Shown here: positions 39,204 through 46,024 of the stretch, in pieces | Numbering within the stretch: position 1 is the stretch's first letter | Layout: each line of letters opens with the position of its first letter | Assembly (NCBI RefSeq): GCF_001984175.1 | Contig: NZ_MTQP01000053.1 | Span: forward strand, 106,133-170,132 | Reading direction: 5' to 3' | Origin: Saccharothrix sp. ALI-22-I | GTDB lineage: Bacteria; Actinomycetota; Actinomycetes; Mycobacteriales; Pseudonocardiaceae | Length of the DNA: 64,000 nt | Notes under the pieces: generated by a model | Databases searched by the model: none | The model's input: the letters and a program-made list of their open reading frames with translations, nothing else | What the model was told of the DNA's origin: nothing | Program-made: the position numbers and the translations under genes

Positions 39204-39668
39204 ATGAGCGTCGGACGGGAAACGCGGCTGTCGGCGTGGATCGAGCGGTTCGCGGCGCACTTCGCCGAGGAGGGCATCCCGCTGATCGGCGGCCGCATCC
39301 TCGGCTACCTGCTGGTGTGCCAGCCGACCGAGCGCACCGCCGCCGAGCTGTCCCAGGAGCTGGAGGCCAGCAGCGGCTCCATCAGCACGAACCTGAAGTT
39401 CCTGGTCAACGCCGGTCTGGTGACGAAGCGGACCCGGCGCGGGCGGCAGGCGGCGCAGTACCGGATCAACGAGAAGCGGTGGGTCGACATGATCCAGCGC
39501 AAGCTGGACGCGCTGGTGAGCGTGCGCGAGCTGACCGAGTCCGGGATGCGGCTGATGAGCGGTGACCCGGAGCGCGCCATGCGGCTGCGCACCGTGGACG
39601 ACCTCTACACCTGGCTGGCGACCGAGCTGCCCGCCGTCTGGGAGCGCAGGCCCTCGTCCTCGCGGTGA
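39204..39668 (+). CDS. GbsR/MarR-type transcriptional regulator
   Basis: The 154-residue protein has a winged helix-turn-helix of the GbsR/MarR type. A helix RFAAHFAEEGIPLIGGRILGYLL precedes the HTH (TAAELSQELEASSGSISTNLKFLVNAGLV) and wing (TKRTRRGRQAAQYRIN). A C-terminal helical dimerisation segment (DMIQRKLDALVSVRELTESGMRL) follows. The ATG is preceded by agggggt. Its last 64 bases overlap the convergent 3' end of ctaA. The target is not known; the conservon and ctaA are neighbours. Confidence 0.88.
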   Translation: MSVGRETRLSAWIERFAAHFAEEGIPLIGGRILGYLLVCQPTERTAAELSQELEASSGSISTNLKFLVNAGLVTKRTRRGRQAAQYRINEKRWVDMIQRKLDALVSVRELTESGMRLMSGDPERAMRLRTVDDLYTWLATELPAVWERRPSSSR

Positions 39669-40558
39669 GGCCGTTCGCGGGTGGAGACCCACAGGGCGGC
39701 CGTGGCGACGACCACCGCGCCGGCGCCCAGCACGTGCAGCGAGACCAGCACCTCCGGCACACCGGTCCAGTACTGGACCATGCCCAGCGTGCCCTGCGCG
39801 AGCACCACGGCCACCAGCGCGTAGTACGGCCGGCGGGGAACGGGGTGGCTCCGCAACGCGAAGCCCAGCGCGATGAGCATCCCGAGGAACAGGAACAGCA
39901 GGTCGGCGTGCACCTGGGACAGCGTGTCCACCGGCACGTCCAGGCGCGGGGTGGCCGCGTCGCCCGCGTGCGGCCCGGCGGCGGTGACGAACGTGCCGGC
40001 CGTCAGCAGCAGGCCGAGCGTGACCGCCTGCACGGTCTGGAGCACCAGCAGCGCCTTCGGCACGAGCGGCCGGGCGGGTTCGTCGCCCTCGCCGAGCGCG
40101 GCGACCAGCAGCACGGCGAACCACACCAGCCCCATCGACACCAGGAAGTGCACGCTGACCGTCCACCACAGCAGGCCGGTGAGCACGGTGAACCCGCCGA
40201 TCACGGCCTGGAGCACGACGCCGCCGAACTGCACCAGGGCCAGCGTGAGGACCCGCTTGCGGCGCGGCCGGTGGAACCAGGCCGCGAGGACGCACAGGCC
40301 GGCGATGACGCCGACCACGCCGGTGAGGGTGCGGTTGCCGAACTCGACCCACTGGTGCAGTGACGCGACCTCGGGGTGTTCGACCGGCACGAGGCTGCCC
40401 TCGAAGCACTGCGGCCAGGTGGGGCAGCCGAGGCCCGATCCGGTCACCCGCACGATCGACCCGGTGACCGCGATACCGCCTTGGGCGATCACCACGGCGA
40501 TGGCGAACGTGCGCTGGAACGTGCTCAGGAAGGTGGTGAGCCAGGATGGGGCGGACAC
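39605..40558 (-). CDS. ctaA: Haem A synthase, CtaA/COX15 type
   Basis: CtaA oxidises haem O to haem A for cytochrome c oxidase. The 317-residue protein has about eight membrane helices and the family motifs TGSIVRVTGSGLGCPTWPQC (cysteine loop), the haem-ligand region ASLHQWVEFGNRTLT and TVSVHFLVSMG. The second half repeats the pattern with LSQVHADLLFL and VSLHVLGAG. Starts with GTG at 40558. The 3' end overlaps the convergent GbsR gene. It lies downstream of the ABC transporter genes as in mycobacteria (Rv1456c-1458c), but a hairpin and 141 bases separate them, so it probably has its own promoter. Confidence 0.94.
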   Translation of the reverse strand: MSAPSWLTTFLSTFQRTFAIAVVIAQGGIAVTGSIVRVTGSGLGCPTWPQCFEGSLVPVEHPEVASLHQWVEFGNRTLTGVVGVIAGLCVLAAWFHRPRRKRVLTLALVQFGGVVLQAVIGGFTVLTGLLWWTVSVHFLVSMGLVWFAVLLVAALGEGDEPARPLVPKALLVLQTVQAVTLGLLLTAGTFVTAAGPHAGDAATPRLDVPVDTLSQVHADLLFLFLGMLIALGFALRSHPVPRRPYYALVAVVLAQGTLGMVQYWTGVPEVLVSLHVLGAGAVVVATAALWVSTRERPHREDEGLRSQTAGSSVASQV

Positions 40559-40678
40559 GAGCCGATGGTAGGTACCACTGCCTGAGACCCGCTCGCAGGG
40601 GTGGTGAACTGTCGGGTGTTCGAGGTCGATGCGGTGAGTGCAGCGCGCAGTGACTGGCAGCGGGTCGACGACCCACTC

Positions 40679-40699
40679 CCGTTCACTGATCAGGAACGG
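40679..40699 (-). terminator. Hairpin at the stop of the ABC permease gene
   Basis: CCGTTC (40679-40684) and GAACGG (40694-40699) enclose a self-complementary CTGATCAG; the hairpin touches the permease stop (40700). A perfect 13-base palindrome GGGTCG-a-CGACCC lies further on at 40662-40674, in the ctaA upstream region. Confidence 0.5.
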
Positions 40700-41524
40700 T
40701 CAGGCCAGCTTGGTCGTCTTCGTGGCCAGCACGCCTGCGGCCACGCCCCAGATCACCAGCACGGCGACGTGCCAGGGGCTGGGCGCGACGCCCTCGACCA
40801 CGGCGTCGTGCAGTGCCTGCGCCAGCGCGGCGGACGGCAGGGCGTCGACGATGGTCGCGAGCCACGTCGGCAGGCTCTCCACGCCGAGCGCGACGCCACC
40901 GATGAGCAGCAGCACGAACCAGACGATGTTCGCCAGCGCGAGCACGATCTCGGCCCGCAGCGCCCCGCCGAGCAGGACGCCCAGTGCGCCGAACGACAGG
41001 GTGCCGAGCACGATCAGCACGAACGCCCACAGCGCGCCGGTCACGGACGGTAGCTGCCAGCCCAGGAGCAGGGCGGTGATGCCGAGGATCAGGACCTGGA
41101 CGGCGACCACGGCCAGTGCCGCCACGACCCGTCCGGCGACGAGCAGCCAGCGGGGCAGCGCGGTGGCCGCGAGTCGCTTGAGGACGCCGTAACGCCGGTC
41201 GAAGCCCAGCGCAATCGCTTGCCCCGTGAACGCGGAGGAGATGACCGCCAGCGCGAGGATGCGGGCCGTGGCCGAGCCGACGCGGGGGTCGGGCACCGGG
41301 ATGACGTCCATGAGGCTCATCGCGACCAGCAGCGCCACCGGGATGAGCACGGTCAGCAGGATCTGCTCGCCGTTGCGCAGCGTGAGCACGGTCTCGGTGC
41401 GGGCCTGCGCGAGCAGCATCCGGCCGAGGCTGCCGCGGCCGGGCGCGGGGGTGAAGGTGCCCGGCCTGAAGGTCCCGGAGGTCCCGGTGCCGAAGCTCCC
41501 GGTGCCGGGGTGTGGTTCCGTCAT
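40700..41524 (-). CDS. ABC-2 type transporter permease
   Basis: The 274-residue permease has a Gly/Thr/Pro-rich N terminus of about 30 residues and six membrane helices (ILLTVLIPVALLVAMSL; ILALAVISSAFTGQAIAL; VVAALAVVAVQVLILGI; FVLIVLGTLSFGALGVLLG; LALANIVWFVLLLIGG; VAVLVIWGVAAGVL). The ABC2 signature region FDRRYGVLKRLAATALPRW is clear. It overlaps the ATPase gene by one base. It corresponds in position to mycobacterial Rv1457c. The exported substrate is unknown; the location beside ctaA suggests a link to haem or respiratory function, but this is unproven. Confidence 0.9.
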   Translation of the reverse strand: MTEPHPGTGSFGTGTSGTFRPGTFTPAPGRGSLGRMLLAQARTETVLTLRNGEQILLTVLIPVALLVAMSLMDVIPVPDPRVGSATARILALAVISSAFTGQAIALGFDRRYGVLKRLAATALPRWLLVAGRVVAALAVVAVQVLILGITALLLGWQLPSVTGALWAFVLIVLGTLSFGALGVLLGGALRAEIVLALANIVWFVLLLIGGVALGVESLPTWLATIVDALPSAALAQALHDAVVEGVAPSPWHVAVLVIWGVAAGVLATKTTKLA

Positions 41525-42459
41525 CAGCGCAGCTCCCTGCCGGTCAGCTCCAGGAACACGTCCTCCAGGCTGCGTCTGGCCACGGTCAGCTCCTCGGCCA
41601 GCACGCCCTGCTGGGCGCACCACGAGGTGACCGTGGAGAGGACCTGCGGGTCGATGTGCCCCTGCACGAGGTAGGTGCCCCGGGAGGCTTCGCGCACCTC
41701 CAGGCCCTCCGGCAGGGCGTCGCGCAGCAGCGTCAGCTCCAGGCCGGGGCGGGCGCGGAAGCGCAGTTGCCGGTCGTCGGCGTGGTGCGCGGTCAGTTCG
41801 ACCGGGCTGCCCTGTGCCACGACGCGGCCGGCGTCGACGATGACGACGTGGTCGGCGAGGGCTTCGGCCTCGTCCATCAGGTGGGTGGTGAGCAGCACGG
41901 TGACGCCGTCCGCGCGCAGCGCCGACACCAGCTCCCACACCAGCCGGCGGGCCTGGGGGTCCATGCCGGCGGTCGGCTCGTCCAGGAACACCAGTTCCGG
42001 GCGCCCGACCAGGGCGCAGGCCAGCGACAGGCGTTGCTGCTGCCCGCCGGACAGCCGCTTGTACGGGGTGCGCACCGAGGACGACAGCCCCAGCACGTCG
42101 AGCAGCCACGCGGGGTCGAGGGGGTTGGCCGCGCAGGTGGCGACGAGTCGCAGCATCTCGTCGGCCCGCACGCCGGGATAGCCGCCGCCGCCCTGCGGCA
42201 TCACGCCGATGCGGGGGCGCAGCTTGTCGCCGTCGCGCCGGGGGTCCAAGCCGAGGACGCGGACCTCACCGCCGTCGGCCGACCGGAATCCCTCGCACAC
42301 TTCGACGGTCGTCGTTTTCCCGGCGCCGTTCGGGCCGAGGAGTGCCAGGACCGTGCCGGTTTCCACGGTGAGGTCGAGTCCGTTCACCGCTACGGTGGAG
42401 CCGTAGCGCTTGACCAGCCCCGACACTTCCACGGCAGGGTGCTGGGGGTGCGGGCTCAC
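41524..42459 (-). CDS. ABC transporter ATP-binding protein (DrrA-like)
   Basis: The 311-residue ATPase has Walker A LGPNGAGKTT (41-50), Q loop (VMPQGGGGYPGV), signature LSGGQQQRLSLACAL, Walker B ELVFLDEPTAGMD, and H loop TVLLTTHLMDEAE. A C-terminal DrrA-type extension of about 75 residues ends SLEDVFLELTGREL. It pairs with the permease at 40700-41524 in an ABC-2 exporter and is the first gene of that operon. It diverges from the DUF998 gene across a short region with an inverted repeat. Confidence 0.95.
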   Translation of the reverse strand: MSPHPQHPAVEVSGLVKRYGSTVAVNGLDLTVETGTVLALLGPNGAGKTTTVEVCEGFRSADGGEVRVLGLDPRRDGDKLRPRIGVMPQGGGGYPGVRADEMLRLVATCAANPLDPAWLLDVLGLSSSVRTPYKRLSGGQQQRLSLACALVGRPELVFLDEPTAGMDPQARRLVWELVSALRADGVTVLLTTHLMDEAEALADHVVIVDAGRVVAQGSPVELTAHHADDRQLRFRARPGLELTLLRDALPEGLEVREASRGTYLVQGHIDPQVLSTVTSWCAQQGVLAEELTVARRSLEDVFLELTGRELR

Positions 42460-42490
42460 GACGCGGAAGCCTAGGGCGTGGCGCCGCCCG

Positions 42491-42519
42491 CCCCGGTGGT
42501 GGGGTCAGCCCCACCGGGG
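42491..42519. repeat. Inverted repeat between the divergent ABC and DUF998 genes
   Basis: Arms CCCCGGTGG (42491-42499) and CCACCGGGG (42511-42519) around an 11-base loop, 32 bases upstream of the ATPase start and 78 upstream of the DUF998 start. It is either a regulator site or a leader hairpin. Confidence 0.4.
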
Positions 42520-42596
42520 TTCTCGGGGTGGCTTCAGGGTTTCCTCGGGGGTTTTCCGGATATCTTTCGGCCCATTCCCGCGCCAGGATTTTCCTT

Positions 42597-43223
42597 GTGG
42601 CGGAGATCCGGGGGAAAAGTCGGGCGGCGGTGTTGCCGCCGGCTGTTGTAGGCCTTGTCCTGTCGCTGTTCCCGATTGTTTACCTGCACGTGGCGTCGGT
42701 CGGCGAGCTTAGTCCGATCACCCACACGATCAGCGATTACATCTTCGTGGACAACGGCAGCGGGCTGCTCGCCGTCACCGCGCTGTCCCTGGCGGCGGCC
42801 TCGGTCGGGCTGCTGGTGTCCCTGATCCGGTCGGGTCTGCCCAGGCGGGGGCCGGTCGCGGTGCTGATGGGGCTGTGGTCGGCGGGGCTGGCGGTGGTCG
42901 CGGTGTTCCCCACCGATCCGGTCGGCGCACCGACGTCGTTCTCGGGCGCGGTGCACCGGTACGCGGGCGCGGTGATGTTCGCGAGTCTGCCTTTGGCCGG
43001 ATGGCTGATTTCCCGGACGTTCATCCGCAGTACCACTGTGCGCCGTTTTTCCGTCGCCGCGGGTATCACCTCGGTGGCATTCATGCTGAGCCACGCCGCG
43101 GTGGTGTACCCGGGCGGTGGCGCGGTCGTGCTCGGGCTTTTCGAGCGGGTGCTGTTCGCGCTGCTGTACTGCGTGCTGTTCGCGTTGGCCGCCGCCGTCC
43201 TGCGCCGTGAGGTGTCGTCATGA
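42597..43223 (+). CDS. DUF998 family membrane protein
   Basis: The 208-residue protein from the GTG at 42597 (VAEIRGKSRAAVL) has six helices and the DUF998 pattern (SPITHTISDYI; FPTDP; HRYAGAVMFASLPLAGWLI; LFERVLFALLYCVLFALAAAV). DUF998 members are uncharacterised integral membrane proteins distantly like DMT and cytochrome b561-type folds. The frame is open to 42528 without homology. It overlaps the next gene by 4 bases (ATGA), so it is co-expressed with the transporter/glycosyltransferase fusion. Confidence 0.85.
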   Translation: MAEIRGKSRAAVLPPAVVGLVLSLFPIVYLHVASVGELSPITHTISDYIFVDNGSGLLAVTALSLAAASVGLLVSLIRSGLPRRGPVAVLMGLWSAGLAVVAVFPTDPVGAPTSFSGAVHRYAGAVMFASLPLAGWLISRTFIRSTTVRRFSVAAGITSVAFMLSHAAVVYPGGGAVVLGLFERVLFALLYCVLFALAAAVLRREVSS

Positions 43224-45241
43224 CGTGGCTCGCTGTCCTGCTCGCGGTCCTCGGTGCCGTGTTCTTCGCCTTCGCCGCACGTTTGCAGCACGACGCCGTG
43301 CGGGCGAGCGACGGCGCGTTGCGGGTGCTGGAGTTGCTGCGCAGGCCGCGGTGGCTGCTGGGCCTGGTGCTGCTCGTCCTCGGCGCCGGTGTGCACGCGG
43401 CGGCGTTGGGGATGGCGCCGTTGAGCGTGGTGCAGCCGGTCGGCGTGGTCGCCATCGGCATCACGGCCGTGCTGGACGGTCGCCGGCGTGAGCTGCCCGC
43501 GGTCGCGTGGACCACGTTCGGCGTGGGTGCTTTCGTGCTCCTGGCCGCGGGCAGCGCCACGTCCACGGCGGTGGTGCCGGAGGCGGAGCTGAAGGCCGCG
43601 CTGGTGGCGCTCGGCCTGATCGCCGTGCCCGGCCTGGTCGCGGTGCTGGCGACGCGCCCGGCGGTGCGCGCCCTCGGTTTCGGCGCGGCGGGCGGTGTCG
43701 CCTACGGCTTCGTCTCCGTGCTCATGCGGTCGGTGTCCCAGGACGTCCAGCAGGGCGGCCTGGCGTGGACGACCGCGTTCTCGGCGGCGGGCATCGTCGT
43801 CGCCCTGCTCGTCGGCGGCTGGTTCATCCAGCACGCCTACGCCAGTGGACCGCCGCACCTGGCGGTCGCCTGCCTCACCGTGGTGGACCCGCTCGTCGCC
43901 GTCGGCATCGGCGCGGGGCTGCTCGGGGAGGCGACCCGGACCAGCGGCGCGATCGCCGCGGCCGAACTCGTGTGCGCCGCAGTCGCCATCGGCGGTGTCG
44001 TCGCACTGGCCCGTACTCGAACCCTTCCCGCAGTTCCCACACGATCGGAGACGACAGTGACCAACGGACGCGCCATGCGGATCGTGATCGCCGCGGAGAC
44101 GTTTCCCCCGGACGTCAACGGCGCGGCCCGCTTCGCCCACCGCCTGGCCACCGGCCTCGCGGGCCGCGGCCACGACGTGCACGTGATCTGCCCGGACCCG
44201 GTCGGCCAGGCCCGCACCGAGCGCGTCGACGGCATCACCGTGCACCGGCTGCGTTCGCACCGCACGCCGTTCTACGGCGGGTTCCGCTTCGGGCTGCCGT
44301 GGGAGGTCCGCAAGGACGTGGGCGTGCTGCTGGACGAGTTGAAGCCGGACCTGGTGCACGTCCAGGCGCACTTCGTGGTCGGCCGGTACGTGCTGCGGCA
44401 GGCGGCGGCGCTGGGCATCCCGACGGTGGCGACGAACCACTTCATGCCGGAGAACCTGTTCGGCCACGCCCACGTCCCGGCGTGGTTGCAGGGCATGGCG
44501 TCGCGGTGGGCGTACCGGGATCTGGGCCGGGTGTACGGGCTGGCCGATGTCGTCACCGCGCCGACCCCGCGTGCCGTGGAGCTGTTGCACGACAATGGTT
44601 TCCCGCCGCGTGCGGTGCCGGTGTCGTGCGGTATCGACATCGACCGGTACCGGCTGCGGACGCCCGTGCGGCACACCGACGCGCCGACCGTGCTGTTCGT
44701 GGGGCGGTTGGACGAGGAGAAGCGGGTGGACGAGCTGCTGCGCGCGCTGGCCCTCGTGCCGCGGCTGCACGCGGAGATCGTCGGCGACGGGTCGTGCCGT
44801 TCGGAGTGGGAGCTGCTGGCCCGTGACCTGGGCATCACCGACCGGGTCAGGTTCCGCGGGTTCGTCGGCGAGGAGGAGCTGCTGGACGCCTACGCGAGCG
44901 CCGACCTGTTCTGCATGCCGGGCGTCGCCGAGCTGCAGAGCCTGGCCACCATGGAGGCAATGGCCGCCGGCAAGCCCGTCGTGGCCGCGGACGCGATGGC
45001 CCTGCCGCACCTGTGCAAGCCGGGCCGCAACGGCTGGCTGTTCACACCGGGCGACGTCCGGGGCCTGGCCGACCGCCTCCACGCCGTAACCGCCGACCCC
45101 ACCGTCACCGCCCGCATGGGCGCCGCGAGCAGCGAACTGATCGCCGCCCACGCCATCGACACCACCCTGGACACGTTCGAGTCCCTCTACGCCCGCGCCA
45201 TCGGCCTCCCGACCGTCCGCCCCGCCGCCCTGGCCGCCTGA
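43220..45241 (+). CDS. DMT-type transporter fused to a GT4 glycosyltransferase
   Basis: One uninterrupted frame of 673 residues. Residues 1-275 or so are nine to ten short helices of a drug/metabolite-transporter (EamA/NIPA-like) protein (GALGMAPLSVVQPVGVVAIG-type half repeats; LTVVDPLVAVGIGAGLLGE). From residue 286 a complete GT-B family 4 glycosyltransferase follows: RIVIAAETFPPDVNGAARFA, GHDVHVICPDP, VQAHFVVGRY, VLFVGRLDEEKRVDELLRAL, and the donor-binding stretch MPGVAELQSLATMEAMAAGKP. It resembles PimB-like phosphatidylinositol mannosyltransferases. A GTG at 44057 behind ggagacgaca could also start the enzyme independently. Mannosyl transfer is a family inference. Confidence 0.85.
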   Translation: MTWLAVLLAVLGAVFFAFAARLQHDAVRASDGALRVLELLRRPRWLLGLVLLVLGAGVHAAALGMAPLSVVQPVGVVAIGITAVLDGRRRELPAVAWTTFGVGAFVLLAAGSATSTAVVPEAELKAALVALGLIAVPGLVAVLATRPAVRALGFGAAGGVAYGFVSVLMRSVSQDVQQGGLAWTTAFSAAGIVVALLVGGWFIQHAYASGPPHLAVACLTVVDPLVAVGIGAGLLGEATRTSGAIAAAELVCAAVAIGGVVALARTRTLPAVPTRSETTVTNGRAMRIVIAAETFPPDVNGAARFAHRLATGLAGRGHDVHVICPDPVGQARTERVDGITVHRLRSHRTPFYGGFRFGLPWEVRKDVGVLLDELKPDLVHVQAHFVVGRYVLRQAAALGIPTVATNHFMPENLFGHAHVPAWLQGMASRWAYRDLGRVYGLADVVTAPTPRAVELLHDNGFPPRAVPVSCGIDIDRYRLRTPVRHTDAPTVLFVGRLDEEKRVDELLRALALVPRLHAEIVGDGSCRSEWELLARDLGITDRVRFRGFVGEEELLDAYASADLFCMPGVAELQSLATMEAMAAGKPVVAADAMALPHLCKPGRNGWLFTPGDVRGLADRLHAVTADPTVTARMGAASSELIAAHAIDTTLDTFESLYARAIGLPTVRPAALAA

Positions 45242-45260
45242 CGTCCGCTCGGCCGACTCC

Positions 45261-45298
45261 CGCACTGCCGGTTCTCGTACGGGGGAGCCGGCAGTGCG
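45261..45298. terminator. Terminator after the fusion gene
   Basis: Perfect 11-bp arms (45261-45271 and 45288-45298) with a 16-base loop, 20 bases after the stop at 45241 and just upstream of the Nudix gene. Confidence 0.65.
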
Positions 45299-45314
45299 GT
45301 GCCATGATCGGGTC

Positions 45315-45782
45315 GTGCCGATTCCCCGAGCCGTGGCCGTGGTCGTCGACGGACCCCGGGCACTGGTCATCAAGCGCTTCCTCCGGCGGGACTCCGCCGA
45401 CGCGTGCGCCATGTGCGAGAACGGCGGCCGGTCGGGCCCTCGGTGCCCCGGGCACCACTACGCGGTCCTGCCCGGCGGTCACGTCGAGGAGGGCGAGACC
45501 CCCGAGACGGCGGCGCTGCGCGAGCTGACCGAGGAGACGACGCTCGAAGCGCGGATCGACCGGCTGTTGTGGACCGGCCGGCACAACGGCCGACCGGCCT
45601 CCTACTTCCTGATGACCGCCGTCACCGGCACCCCGGTCCTGTCCGGGGCGGAAGCCGAGGCCCACGGTCCGGACAACAGCTTCGAGCTGATGTGGGCGTC
45701 AGCCGACGAGTTCGACCGGTTGAACCTGCACCCCGCCGACCTCCGCGAGCCGCTCGCCCGACTCCTCGACCGTGGCCGCTGA
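45315..45782 (+). CDS. Nudix hydrolase
   Basis: The 155-residue protein from the GTG at 45315 (VPIPRAVAVVVDG) carries a Nudix box GGHVEEGETPETAALRELTEET (about residues 53-74), with the REUxEE core intact and the following Gly replaced by Thr. A CxxC-x8-C-x3-H set (ACAMCENGGRSGPRCPGHH) just before the box could bind zinc. The first half is a typical Nudix beta-sheet. The substrate is a nucleoside diphosphate linked to an unknown group. No ribosome-binding site is obvious; it lies right after a terminator hairpin. It is followed by the 22-bp array. Confidence 0.85.
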   Translation: MPIPRAVAVVVDGPRALVIKRFLRRDSADACAMCENGGRSGPRCPGHHYAVLPGGHVEEGETPETAALRELTEETTLEARIDRLLWTGRHNGRPASYFLMTAVTGTPVLSGAEAEAHGPDNSFELMWASADEFDRLNLHPADLREPLARLLDRGR

Positions 45783-45809
45783 CCCCGCCCGTCAGTCGAC
45801 ATCCGCGCG

Positions 45810-46020
45810 TGTCCAACCTCTAGAACGCGCGTGTCCAACGTTCCGAACACCCGTGTCCAACGTTCGCGTCGCGCGTGTCCAACGTTCAGAACACCCGAGT
45901 TGAACACTCAGAACGTCCGAGCCCGGTGTTCGGGCGTTCTGAACGTAGAACTCGCCTGTTCTGAACGTTGGACACGGCCGTTCTGGGTGTTGGACACGCC
46001 TGTTCTGAGTGTTGGACACG
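45810..46020. repeat. Head-to-head array of nine 22-bp units
   Basis: Five direct units occupy 45810-45831, 45832-45853, 45854-45875, 45876-45897 and 45898-45919. A 13-base centre (45920-45932) follows, then four units in reverse complement at 45933-45954, 45955-45976, 45977-45998 and 45999-46020. Each unit is exactly 22 bases with no spacer. The typical unit reads GTGTCCAAC, then GTTC-n-GAAC, then four C/A/G-rich bases; the fifth forward and first reverse units are most diverged. Across the centre GCCCG pairs with CGGGC. The element fills the gap between the convergent Nudix and patatin genes and would fold into a hairpin of about 100 bp on either strand. It is not CRISPR-like. Confidence 0.9.
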
Positions 46021-46024
46021 CGGG

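Noticed and set aside
45810..46020. Interpreting the array as CRISPR
   Set aside because: Units are contiguous with no unique spacers, reverse orientation halfway, and no cas genes are present.
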